Shown here one piece after another: positions 1 through 7,704 of a DNA stretch of 64,000 bases (position 1 is the first letter of the stretch; each line of letters begins with the position of its first letter). A model generated the notes under the pieces. It ran no database searches and had not been told where the DNA came from. It saw nothing but the letters and a program-made list of their open reading frames with translations. The DNA comes from Lysobacter sp. cf310 (GTDB taxonomy: Bacteria; Pseudomonadota; Gammaproteobacteria; Xanthomonadales; Xanthomonadaceae). The stretch is from contig NZ_FOSS01000004.1 in assembly GCF_900114355.1 (NCBI RefSeq), forward strand, positions 274,238-338,237, read 5' to 3'. Position numbers and translations under genes: made by a program.

Positions 1-55
1 AGAGCCGTGTGGCCGGCATTGCTAAACTGCGCGCCTCGCTATCGAACGCACCCCC

Positions 56-850
56 ATGCAACTGCTCGACATCGGCGCCAACCTCACCCACGACAGCTTC
101 GACCCCGACCGCGACGCGGTGCTGCAGCGCGCGCGCGAGGCGGGCGTGACGCAGATGGTGGTGACCGGCGCCAGCCGCGAGCATTCGCCCAAGGCCCTGG
201 CGCTGGCGCGCAAGCACCCCGGCGAGCTGTACGCCACCGCCGGCGTGCATCCGCACCACGCCAGCGAGTACACCGCCGAATGCGACGCCGAGATGCGCGC
301 CCTGCTCGCGCATGCCGAAGTGGTGGCGGTGGGCGAATGCGGGCTGGACTACTTCCGCGATTTCTCGCCGCGTCCGGCCCAGCGGCGCGCGTTCGAGCAG
401 CAGCTGCAGATCGCGGTCGACACCCGCAAGCCCTTGTTCCTGCACCAGCGCGACGCGCATGCCGACTTCATGGCGACCCTGCGCAACTTCGACGGCCGGC
501 TCGGCCCGGCGGTGGTGCACTGCTTCACCGGCACGCGCGAGGAACTGTTCGACTACCTCGACCAGGACTGGCACATCGGCATCACCGGCTGGCTCTGCGA
601 CGAACGCCGCGGCCAGCACCTGCGCGAACTGGTCAAGAACATCCCCGCCGATCGCCTGATGATCGAGACCGACGCGCCCTACCTGCTGCCGCGCACGGTC
701 CGGCCGGCGCCCTCGCATCGCCGCAACGAGCCCATGTACCTGGCCCACATCGTCGGGGAACTCGCACGCGATCGCGGCGAGGACGTGGGGGTCACCGCCG
801 CCAACAGCACCGCGACCGCACGCGCGTTCTTCCGTTTGCCGGCGCCGTAA
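56..850 (+). CDS. tatD: TatD family metal-dependent DNase
   Basis: 264 aa, the usual TatD length. TatD proteins are metal-dependent TIM-barrel hydrolases acting as 3'-5' DNA/RNA exonucleases in the cytoplasm. Visible family landmarks are the N-terminal DIGANLTH, the GECGLDYFRDFSP segment near residue 100, the VHCFTGT segment with its metal-binding His, and the ETDAPYLLPR motif near residue 205. The start is the first ATG before the conserved DIGANLTH segment. It faces the next leftward gene tail to tail with only 2 nt between stop codons. Only 55 bp precede it in the window, so its promoter cannot be judged. Confidence 0.93.
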   Translation: MQLLDIGANLTHDSFDPDRDAVLQRAREAGVTQMVVTGASREHSPKALALARKHPGELYATAGVHPHHASEYTAECDAEMRALLAHAEVVAVGECGLDYFRDFSPRPAQRRAFEQQLQIAVDTRKPLFLHQRDAHADFMATLRNFDGRLGPAVVHCFTGTREELFDYLDQDWHIGITGWLCDERRGQHLRELVKNIPADRLMIETDAPYLLPRTVRPAPSHRRNEPMYLAHIVGELARDRGEDVGVTAANSTATARAFFRLPAP

Positions 851-852
851 GC

Positions 853-1116
853 TCAGGGCGCGCGATCGCGACCCGCGCTGGCGGCGGCGACCCACCTGGT
901 CTCGCTGTCCTCGCTCGATCCGGCCTGGGCCGCCGCCCAGGGGCCCGCTGCGGCGCAGTCCACGGCTGCGTCGCAAACGCCCGGGTGCGCGTCCGCCATG
1001 CCCGTCGCGGGTGCCGGCGGCAGGCCCAGGCCGGCGAGCACGAACGCCAGCAATCCCAGCCAGGGAATGCGGCGCCCGTCATCGCGCTCATTGCGCGGCG
1101 AAATCACCGCAGCCAT
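853..1116 (-). CDS. Small hypothetical exported or membrane protein
   Basis: 87 aa, not recognised. It has a charged N-terminus (SPRNERDDGRR) followed by one hydrophobic stretch (IPWLGLLAFVLAGLGL) and a small, Ala-rich tail with two Cys. The start overlaps the end of the upstream gene by 29 nt and the stop lies 2 nt from the tatD stop. This tight packing is the main argument that it is real. An alternative frame starting at 1091 would use an ATGA overlap, but its arginine-rich composition looks non-coding. Confidence 0.4.
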   Translation of the reverse strand: MAAVISPRNERDDGRRIPWLGLLAFVLAGLGLPPAPATGMADAHPGVCDAAVDCAAAGPWAAAQAGSSEDSETRWVAAASAGRDRAP

Positions 1117-1528
1117 ACCAGTTGGCGGTTTGCGCCGCGCCCGCGATCACCGCATAGGCGTGCTTCTTGCCGGCGCTGTCCAGGCAGGTCTTGCCGCTGG
1201 CGACCTTGTTGATGCGCACCACCAGTTCGCGCAACTGGCCGTTGACGTTGATGCGCCCGATCAGGGCGTAGCGGTCGGGCTGCGGTTTGATCTGCGGGTC
1301 CTGGATCAGGCCGCCGTAGGCGACGCCGGCCAGCTGCGGCACCACCAGGTCGTAGCGCACGGCCTTGGCGCTGGTGTCGACGATCAGGCCCCAGCCCTGA
1401 TTGCCGCCGCGGAACACCGCCGCGGGATACGAGACGGCGACCGGATCGGCCGAGCGCACCGGCGCCGGCCAGGACGCGAGCACGCTGGCCACACCCAGGC
1501 CGACGATCGCGACGACGAGTACACGCAT
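1088..1528 (-). CDS. Secreted hypothetical protein with GCGD tail (COG3650-like)
   Basis: 146 aa. A signal peptide is visible (hydrophobic residues 3-19, small residues before ADP). The mature part has a GNQGWGLIV segment, a Cys in SGKTCLDS and the C-terminal NWYGCGDF. The same pattern (aromatic strand, V/I-rich strand ending in a Cys, then GCGD) occurs in the exported protein at 3072-3566, so the two look like distant paralogues. It resembles the uncharacterised COG3650-type periplasmic family by motif only, and its function is unknown. The Cys pair probably forms a disulfide. Confidence 0.7.
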   Translation of the reverse strand: MRVLVVAIVGLGVASVLASWPAPVRSADPVAVSYPAAVFRGGNQGWGLIVDTSAKAVRYDLVVPQLAGVAYGGLIQDPQIKPQPDRYALIGRINVNGQLRELVVRINKVASGKTCLDSAGKKHAYAVIAGAAQTANWYGCGDFAAQ

Positions 1529-1624
1529 GGAGCGCTCCTGCGGACGGCGACGGCGAGCTTGCCGTCTCCCCTTAGAACGCTCGGACGCGGACTACGTGAA
1601 TGCGTCGGCGCCGGCCGCGCGCGC

Positions 1625-2530
1625 TCAGCCGATCGCGGGGGCGTCCAGCGCGGCCAGCTTGTCCGGATTGCGCATGATGTAGATGTGGGTGGCGCGGCCG
1701 TCCTGGTCGTAGGCGAACGACAGCGAGGCCGCGATGTGACCGTCGTGCTCCAGGATCACGCCGCGCGCGCCGTTGAGGTCGGACACGATCCAGCGGTACT
1801 CGCCCCAGTACTGGCGCAGCGACCCCAGCACGAAGTCCAGCACCTGCTCGCGGCCGTGCAGCACGTCCAGACGCGTGGGCACCTTGCCGCCGCTGTCGGC
1901 GCGCAGCTCGATGTCGTCGGCCAGCAGGGCGGCGAAGTCGTCGGTGCGGCCGCTGGCGATCGCGCCCTCGAACGCCGCCAGCAACTGGTCCTGGCGCTGC
2001 TGCGGGGTGACGTGGCGCACCCCGCCTTGCTCCACGTGCGCCTTGGCGCGCGAGACCAGCTTGCGGCAGGCGGCTTCCTGCAGCTCCAGCGTGCGCGCGA
2101 TCTGCGGGTAGGGCAGGTCGAAGATCTCGTACAGCAGATAGGCCGCGCGCTCCTTCGGCGTCAGCCGCTCCAGCAGCAGCAGGAAGGCCGTGCTCAGCGA
2201 CGAGGCCAGCGACAGCGCGGCCTCGGGATAATCCTCGCTGGCGCTGTGGATGGGCTCGGGCAGCCAGGAGCCGACGTAGTCCACCCGGCTGCGATGCGCC
2301 GAGCGCAGCAGGTCGATGCTGCGCCGGGTGCACAGGGTGGTCAGCCAGGCGGCCGGGTTGTCGATCGCGGCGTGATCGGCGTCCTGCCATTTCAGATAGG
2401 TGTCCTGGACCGCGTCCTCGGCATCGGCGCGCGAGCCGAGGATGCGGTAGGCCAGGCCGATCAGCAGACCGCGCTGGCTTTCGAAGGTCGCCGCGAGCGC
2501 GGCGGCCCGCGGGTGCGAGGCCTGCGCCAT
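1625..2530 (-). CDS. ECF41-type RNA polymerase sigma factor with SnoaL-like C-terminal domain
   Basis: 301 aa. The N-terminal two thirds hold sigma70 region 2 (AYRILGSRADAEDAVQDTYLKW) and region 4 (LTPKERAAYLLYEIFDLPYPQIA). A C-terminal SnoaL/NTF2-like domain ends in the IMRNPDKL motif that marks ECF41 sigma factors, in which this domain controls activity. I chose the ATG at 2530: it overlaps the stop of the upstream AhpD-like gene by one base (TGATG) and has a GAGG ribosome site about 5 nt upstream. An in-frame ATG at 2560 would lie inside the neighbour. Pairing with a carboxymuconolactone decarboxylase-like gene is the classical ECF41 arrangement. Confidence 0.92.
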   Translation of the reverse strand: MAQASHPRAAALAATFESQRGLLIGLAYRILGSRADAEDAVQDTYLKWQDADHAAIDNPAAWLTTLCTRRSIDLLRSAHRSRVDYVGSWLPEPIHSASEDYPEAALSLASSLSTAFLLLLERLTPKERAAYLLYEIFDLPYPQIARTLELQEAACRKLVSRAKAHVEQGGVRHVTPQQRQDQLLAAFEGAIASGRTDDFAALLADDIELRADSGGKVPTRLDVLHGREQVLDFVLGSLRQYWGEYRWIVSDLNGARGVILEHDGHIAASLSFAYDQDGRATHIYIMRNPDKLAALDAPAIG

Positions 2531-2970
2531 CAGTGCCTCGACACCTGGATGCGGTTCCACAGATTGATCATCGCCACGGTCGAAGTCAGCACGCCGATCT
2601 CATTGTCGCTGAAGTGCTGGCGCAGGCGCGCGCGCAGCGGGCCGAGCTCGGTGTCGGGCTGCAGCCGGGTCAGGGCCTCGGTCCAGGCCAGCGCGGCGGC
2701 TTCGCGCGCGCTGAAGTCCGCGCGTTCGGCCCAGTCCGCCAAGGCCTGCAGGCGCTCTTCGGTTTCGCCGTCGGCGATCGCCTCGCGCGTGTGCAGCTTG
2801 ATGCAGTAGTCGCAGCGGTTGATCTGCGAGGCGCGCAGCTGCACCAGATGATGCAGGCCGCGTTCCAGGCCGTAGCCGTCCATGGCCCGGTGCACGCTGC
2901 CCATGGCCTGCAGGACGTCGGGGATTTCGCGCTGGTAGTTGATCGGGCGTGCGGCGGCGGTGTCGTTCAT
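2530..2970 (-). CDS. Carboxymuconolactone decarboxylase/AhpD-like protein
   Basis: 146 aa, alkylhydroperoxidase D-like fold. The CDYC motif at residues 53-56 with His60 is the CxxC-x3-H redox centre of AhpD-type proteins, so peroxidase or thiol-redox activity is more likely than lactone decarboxylation. It is translationally coupled to the ECF41 sigma gene downstream by a TGATG overlap. In ECF41 systems the partner gene of this family is usually the regulated target. A physiological substrate cannot be read from the sequence. Confidence 0.9.
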   Translation of the reverse strand: MNDTAAARPINYQREIPDVLQAMGSVHRAMDGYGLERGLHHLVQLRASQINRCDYCIKLHTREAIADGETEERLQALADWAERADFSAREAAALAWTEALTRLQPDTELGPLRARLRQHFSDNEIGVLTSTVAMINLWNRIQVSRH

Positions 2971-3071
2971 GGTGCGCTCCAGGGGCGACGGATCATTCCG
3001 TCTTACTGGAACGACGATCCAGCCCGCGCCGCTGTGACATGCCGGCGCGAACGCGTCGCGCGAGGCCGCGC

Positions 3072-3566
3072 TCAGTACACCGCGAGGTCGCCGCAGCCCT
3101 GCAGCGGCGGGTCCATGCCTTCCACGCGCACGCTCACGCTGTGCTGGTGCGGGCGGTCGCCGTCGTCGGTGCAGTCCTTGCGCACGATCTCGATGATCAT
3201 CGGCTTGGCGCCTTGCGCCGTGTCCAGCGCGCCGCTGAGCACGATCAGCGAACTCGGCGCGTCCGCGGGCTGGCCGTTGTAACGCGCCTGCCCCTTCGCG
3301 CTGTAGCTGCCCGAGCCCCAGGTCAGGGCCACGGTGTGCTGCATGTCGCCGCTGGCCTGGATGTCGATCGACCAGTGCTCGCCGATGCCCTTGAACGCGG
3401 GCACCGGGCTGACTTTGCCGACCTGGTCGGCGCCGATCTTGCCGGCCGGGCGTTCGGCGGGCGCGGCGGGGTCCGGCGCAACGCCGGGTTCGGCCGGGGC
3501 CGGGGTGCCGGCGCAAGCGGCCAGGGCAGCGCTGAGTACGGCGGCGGGCAAGTAGGACAGGCGCAT
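3072..3566 (-). CDS. Lipoprotein with C-terminal GCGD motif (COG3650-like)
   Basis: 164 aa from the ATG at 3566. A lipoprotein signal peptide is clear, with lipobox LAAC and Cys18 as the lipidation site. A Pro/Ala-rich linker follows, then a domain with GIGEHWSIDI, a Cys in VRKDCTDDGD and the terminal LQGCGDLAVY. The pattern matches the protein at 1088-1528. A longer in-frame start at 3713 would add an arginine-rich leader and destroy the signal peptide. Function unknown; the family is periplasmic or outer-membrane anchored. Confidence 0.75.
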   Translation of the reverse strand: MRLSYLPAAVLSAALAACAGTPAPAEPGVAPDPAAPAERPAGKIGADQVGKVSPVPAFKGIGEHWSIDIQASGDMQHTVALTWGSGSYSAKGQARYNGQPADAPSSLIVLSGALDTAQGAKPMIIEIVRKDCTDDGDRPHQHSVSVRVEGMDPPLQGCGDLAVY

Positions 3567-3624
3567 GCGGTCGCTCCGGGGCGTTCGAAGGCGCCAGTAG
3601 AGCGCATCCGGCGTGGGCGTAGGG

Positions 3625-3918
3625 TTAACGGGCGGCGGCGAGCCGGCGCGCGTCCGTGGCCGGCGGCGCCGACACGATGCGCACCTGCTGGGTGCCGGCG
3701 CGCTGGCAGGCACGGCCGGCCTCGGCCATCAGGCGCGCGCGCACCGCATAGGCCTGGCCGAGGTTGTCGATGCCGGTCAGGCGCGCGACCGCCTGCTGGT
3801 CGGGCAAGGCCGGGCGCTCGCAGTCGATCAACAGCGTGGCGGCTTGCGGCGGGGTGGCGGCGGCGGGAAGGGCGGCCAGCGCGAGCGCGGCGGCCAGGGA
3901 CAGGGCGGACAGGTTCAT
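3625..3918 (-). CDS. Small secreted hypothetical protein
   Basis: 97 aa. The N-terminus is an obvious Sec signal peptide (MNLSALSLAAALALAALPAAA) with cleavage likely after AAA near residue 21. The mature part of about 75 residues contains two Cys (LLIDCERP and GRACQRAG), suggesting one disulfide. No family recognised. It is divergent from the CadC-type regulator at 4119, with a palindrome-bearing 200 bp spacer between them, so it is a natural candidate target of that regulator. Confidence 0.6.
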   Translation of the reverse strand: MNLSALSLAAALALAALPAAATPPQAATLLIDCERPALPDQQAVARLTGIDNLGQAYAVRARLMAEAGRACQRAGTQQVRIVSAPPATDARRLAAAR

Positions 3919-4029
3919 GGCGTGGGGTCGGTAGCGCCGGGCGATCCGGCCCGCACAGGCTCGCGCCGCGCCGCCGCGCGGTCTTTAGGGCGGCATGAGG
4001 AAGGTCACTGGGAAGCCTGAGGCCGCAGA

Positions 4030-4052
4030 CCTAAGCTTGGGAAAAGCTTAGG
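4030..4052. promoter_or_regulatory. Perfect 9+9 palindrome in a divergent spacer
   Basis: CCTAAGCTT and AAGCTTAGG separated by GGGAA. It is followed immediately by a second GC-rich inverted repeat (GGCCGC...GCGGCC, 4051-4068). It lies between the leftward secreted-protein gene and the rightward winged-helix regulator and has no T-run, so an operator is more likely than a terminator. Binding is inferred from position only. Confidence 0.45.
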
Positions 4053-4118
4053 CCGCGTCAGCGCGGCCTGCGCGTAACCGTTAATGGCCCGTCCCCCGAT
4101 GGCCTGCGATCGCACTAC

Positions 4119-6128
4119 ATGACTTCAGCCGTGCCCCCGACCGACCCTGCCCAGGCCGACCTCGCCCCGCTCGCCTTCGATGCCATCGTGATCGACCGCG
4201 GCGGGCGGCGCCTGCTGCGCGACGGCGAAGTGCAGGCGCTGGAGCCCAAGGCCTACGCGGTGCTGGCGCTGCTGGCCGGCACGCCGGGGCGGGTCTACGC
4301 GCGCGACGAGATCCTGGACGCGGTCTGGGGCCACCGGCACGTGACGCCGGGCGTGCTGAACCGGGTCATGACCCTGCTGCGGCATGCCCTGGGCGAGGAC
4401 GCCGCCTCGCCGCGCTATCTGCACACCGTGCATGGCTACGGCTACCGCTTCGATCTGCCGGTCGCGACCGCCGCCGACGCGGCTGAGCCCGCCGACATCG
4501 GTGCCGCGGCCGACGCGACGGGCGCGGCGAACGCGCCGCCGCCGATGCGCCGGGCGGGCGACGGCGCGGCGCGGCCGCCGCACGCGCCGCGCGCGATCCT
4601 GCTGCTGGCCCTCGCGGTGCTGCTGGCGGTCGCCGGCCTGGCGTGGTGGCGCTACGGCGGCGACCGCGCCGGCGATAGCGACGTTGCCGGCGCGCGCAAC
4701 GAAGCGCAGCCGGTACTGGCGGTGCTGCCGCTGCGCGCGCTGGGCGGCGACCCGCGCAGCCAGGACTTCGCCGACGGCCTCAGCGAGGAGCTGATCGGCC
4801 TGCTCGCGCGCATCGACGGCCTGCGCGTGACCTCGCACACCTCTTCGGTGCAGTTCCGCGACGCCAAGCTGCCGCTGGCCGAGATCGCACGCCGCCTGCG
4901 CGCCACTCATGTGCTGGAAGGCAGCGTGCGCCAGGACGGCGAGCGCCTGCGCATCAGCCTGCGTCTGGTCGAAGCCGTCAGCGACCGCACCCTGTGGACA
5001 CAGGACCTGGACCGCGAATTCCGCGACATCTTCGAGATCCAGCGCAACATCGCCTACGCGATCGGCAACGCCATGCAGCGCCAGCTCGGCCGGAAGCCGC
5101 CGGCGCCGCCGGCCGACGAGGACCCGGCGCTATACCAGCGCTATCTGATCGCGCGCAACACCTCGGCCGGCGGCCTGCGCAACACCAACTCCTCCAGCCT
5201 GCCGTCCGAGCATGCGCTGCGCGCCCTGCTGCGCGACCACCCGGACTACGCGCGCGCCTGGGGCGCGCTGGCGGCCAGGCTGTGGCTGCGCTCGCTGGCC
5301 CCGGACCCGGGCCGCGACGCGGTACGCGCCGAGGCCGAACGCGCCGCCGCCACCGCGCTGAGGCTGGATCCGCAGCAGCCCGACGCCCTGGGCGTGCTGG
5401 CCAACCGCGCCTGTCGCGAGCAGCAATGGCAACAATGCCTGACCCTGTCCCAGCGCTCGATCGCGCTCACGCCTTCGGACACCGCCTGGCGCGGCGCGCA
5501 TGCGCAGCGTCTGGCCACCATGGGCTACGTCGATCAGGCCCTGCGCCAGATCGACGACACCCTGCTGATCGCGCCCTACGATCCGATGCTGCATTTCTGG
5601 CGCGGCCGGGTGCTGGACACCCTGGGCCGCCACGACGAGGCGCAGTCGCACCTGGCCATGGCCGACCCGATCCAGGCCCAGACCGCGCGCTACTTCAACG
5701 CCGCCTGGCGCCGCGACTACGCCACCGCCGCGCGCGTCGCCCAGACGCTGCCGTCCGAGGTGCCCTGGCGCAATTCGGAAATCGCCGCGGCGGCGGCCCT
5801 GCAGGATCCCTCGCGCTGGCCGGCGGTGTTGCCGGCGATCGAGGCCTCCGAACGCAGCCTGCGTTACGGCCAGGTCGATTACGACTTCACCCGCCTGCTG
5901 CTGCCGGTGCGCGACTATCGTCGCGATATCGCCGGACTCGATGCGGTGCAACGCGCGGGCTACGCCTCCTACCACTGGGTGCTGTGGCAACCCGAGTCGC
6001 GCGCGCTGCGCCGCGATCCCGCGTTCCAGGCCTATCTGCGCGACAGCGGACTGGCGGCGTTCTGGCGCGAGCAGGGTTGGCCAGTGCTGTGCCGCTCCGA
6101 CGGCGCCGACGGCGCGGTGTGCGACTAG
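4119..6128 (+). CDS. CadC-type transmembrane winged-helix regulator with TPR sensor domain
   Basis: 669 aa. Residues about 10-115 form an OmpR/CadC-type DNA-binding winged helix ending in HTVHGYGYRF. An Ala-rich linker follows, then one transmembrane segment (about 157-175), then a periplasmic part. That part starts with a TolB/FlgO-like domain (VLAVLPLRALGGD ... FADGLSEELIGLLARIDGLRV) and continues as TPR-like helical repeats to the C-terminus. There is no phosphoacceptor domain. Such one-component regulators sense across the inner membrane. The ligand is unknown; the divergent small secreted protein is the obvious candidate target. Confidence 0.85.
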   Translation: MTSAVPPTDPAQADLAPLAFDAIVIDRGGRRLLRDGEVQALEPKAYAVLALLAGTPGRVYARDEILDAVWGHRHVTPGVLNRVMTLLRHALGEDAASPRYLHTVHGYGYRFDLPVATAADAAEPADIGAAADATGAANAPPPMRRAGDGAARPPHAPRAILLLALAVLLAVAGLAWWRYGGDRAGDSDVAGARNEAQPVLAVLPLRALGGDPRSQDFADGLSEELIGLLARIDGLRVTSHTSSVQFRDAKLPLAEIARRLRATHVLEGSVRQDGERLRISLRLVEAVSDRTLWTQDLDREFRDIFEIQRNIAYAIGNAMQRQLGRKPPAPPADEDPALYQRYLIARNTSAGGLRNTNSSSLPSEHALRALLRDHPDYARAWGALAARLWLRSLAPDPGRDAVRAEAERAAATALRLDPQQPDALGVLANRACREQQWQQCLTLSQRSIALTPSDTAWRGAHAQRLATMGYVDQALRQIDDTLLIAPYDPMLHFWRGRVLDTLGRHDEAQSHLAMADPIQAQTARYFNAAWRRDYATAARVAQTLPSEVPWRNSEIAAAAALQDPSRWPAVLPAIEASERSLRYGQVDYDFTRLLLPVRDYRRDIAGLDAVQRAGYASYHWVLWQPESRALRRDPAFQAYLRDSGLAAFWREQGWPVLCRSDGADGAVCD

Positions 6129-6136
6129 GTCGGCGC

Positions 6137-6454
6137 CGTAAGGTGCGGTGCCAACCGCACCGGCGCGGGAGTTCGATGCGGCGCGGCGATGCGGTTCGCC
6201 TGGGGCTCACCACATCCTACGAGCGTGGGTGTTTTGGGTTCTGCGCGCGCCCGTCGTAGGGTGCGGTGTCAACCGCACCGGCGCGGGAGTTCGACGCGGC
6301 GCGGCGATGCGATTCGCCTGGGGCTCACCGCATCCTACGAGCGCCGGTGTTTTGGGTTCTGCGCGCGCCCGTCGTAGGGTGCGGTGTTAACTGCACCGGC
6401 GCGAGTATTCGACGCGGCGTGGCGATGCGGCTCGTCTGGGGCTCACATCCTACG
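6137..6454. repeat. Three tandem copies of a ~117 bp GTAGG-TGCGGTG element
   Basis: Copies start at 6137, 6255 and 6371 (periods 118 and 116). Each opens with CGTAGGGTGCGGTG and closes with CACCGCATCCTACG, so each copy can fold into an imperfect terminal hairpin. The third copy is more diverged and shorter. It fills the whole 350 bp between the regulator and the next leftward gene; no coding signal is seen. The same class recurs at 14158-14242 and 53730-53939. Confidence 0.8.
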
Positions 6455-6478
6455 AACCGCGGCGCGCCCGCCTGCGAC

Positions 6479-6907
6479 TTAGGGCCGCTGCCGCAGCAGC
6501 GCATCGATGTCGTTGCGCACCTCGGCGCAGTGGCTGGCTTGGTAGCGATGCTCGTCGGCGATCTCTTCCGCCGGCAGCTTCAGCAACTCGCTCATGGCCT
6601 GACTCATGCCTTCGTACAGGTCGTCGCCGTAACGCGCCTCATCGACGGACACGCCCGCTTCGCGCGCCCGCGCGTCGGTCTGCGTGCGCAACCGCGCGGC
6701 CAGCCGGCCCAGATCGTCTTCCGCGTAACCGCACAGGGACGCGCGGCTCAGGCGCAGGCCGTCGGCGATCGCCAGTTCGCGCAGCAGGCGCACCGCGTCC
6801 GATTCGACCGCCGCTCGCGCAGCGGCGGTTTCGGCGGCGGCGGCGCCGCCGCTCAACGCCAGTGCCAGCATCAGCGCCGCCGCGTTCGCGCCGCGGCGCG
6901 CGCTCAA
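6479..6907 (-). CDS. Secreted hypothetical protein downstream of an ABC exporter
   Basis: 142 aa if it begins at the TTG at 6907, whose TTGA overlaps the stop of the permease gene. That start gives a well-formed signal peptide (SARRGAN, then a hydrophobic core, then SGGAAAA). An ATG at 6871 would leave a shortened signal with no positive residues. The mature domain is mostly helical and charged, with Cys in SRASLCGYAEDD and QASHCAEV. No family is recognised. It is the last gene of a three-gene coupled operon with the YadGH-type exporter. Confidence 0.65.
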   Translation of the reverse strand: MSARRGANAAALMLALALSGGAAAAETAAARAAVESDAVRLLRELAIADGLRLSRASLCGYAEDDLGRLAARLRTQTDARAREAGVSVDEARYGDDLYEGMSQAMSELLKLPAEEIADEHRYQASHCAEVRNDIDALLRQRP

Positions 6908-7704
6908 CTGCGCAGCCCGACGCCGCGCTTGAGCAACCACAGGCCCAGCGCCGACAGCGCCACCACGAACCCCAGCATCAGCGCATAGGCCACCCACAGC
7001 GGCACATCGCTGCTGCCCAGCAGGCCGTAGCGGAAGGCGTTGACCATGTAGAAGATCGGGTTGGCATGGGTCATGGCCTCGGCCCACGGCGGCAGCAGCT
7101 TGACCGAATAGAACACGCCGCCCAGGTAGGTCAGCGGGGTCAGGATGAAGGTCGGCACGATCGCGACGTCGTCGAACTTCTTGGCATAAACCGCATTGAT
7201 GAAGCCGGCCAGCGAGAAGATGGTCGCGCCCAGCAGCACCGTGGTCAGGGTCACCAGCGGATGCGGCACGCTGACCTTGGTGAAGCACATCGCGATCAGC
7301 AGCACGATGGTGCCCACCATCAGGCCGCGCAGCACGGCGCCGGCGACGTAGCCGGTCAGGATCACCCAGTTGGGCATCGGGCTGACCAGCAACTCCTCGA
7401 CGTGGCGGCCGAACTTGGCGCCGAAGAAGCTGGAGGAGATGTTGCCGTAGCTGTTCTGGATCACGCTCATCATCACCAGGCCGGGGACGATGAACTCCAT
7501 ATAGCTGTAGCCGCCCATGTCGCGGATTTGCGAACCGATCAGGCCACCGAAGATCAGGAAGTACAGCGCCATCGTGATCGCCGGCGGCACCAGGGTCTGG
7601 CCCCAGATGCGCAGGATGCGCGCGACTTCGCGCCGCACGATGGTGGCCAGCGCGGTCAGGTTGCGCTGCGCGTTGCTCTGCGGTTTGGCGACGACCTCGT
7701 TCAT
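6904..7704 (-). CDS. yadH: ABC-2 type transporter permease (YadH-like)
   Basis: 266 aa inner-membrane protein with about six hydrophobic segments. Family features are the N-terminal cytoplasmic part, the FIVPGLVMMSVIQNSYGNISSS segment and the NPIFYMVNAFRYG segment near the C-terminus, all typical of the YadH branch of ABC-2 exporters. The start ATG overlaps the stop of the ATPase gene (ATGA), so the two are translated as a unit. The transported substrate is not known for this branch. Confidence 0.9.
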   Translation of the reverse strand: MNEVVAKPQSNAQRNLTALATIVRREVARILRIWGQTLVPPAITMALYFLIFGGLIGSQIRDMGGYSYMEFIVPGLVMMSVIQNSYGNISSSFFGAKFGRHVEELLVSPMPNWVILTGYVAGAVLRGLMVGTIVLLIAMCFTKVSVPHPLVTLTTVLLGATIFSLAGFINAVYAKKFDDVAIVPTFILTPLTYLGGVFYSVKLLPPWAEAMTHANPIFYMVNAFRYGLLGSSDVPLWVAYALMLGFVVALSALGLWLLKRGVGLRS

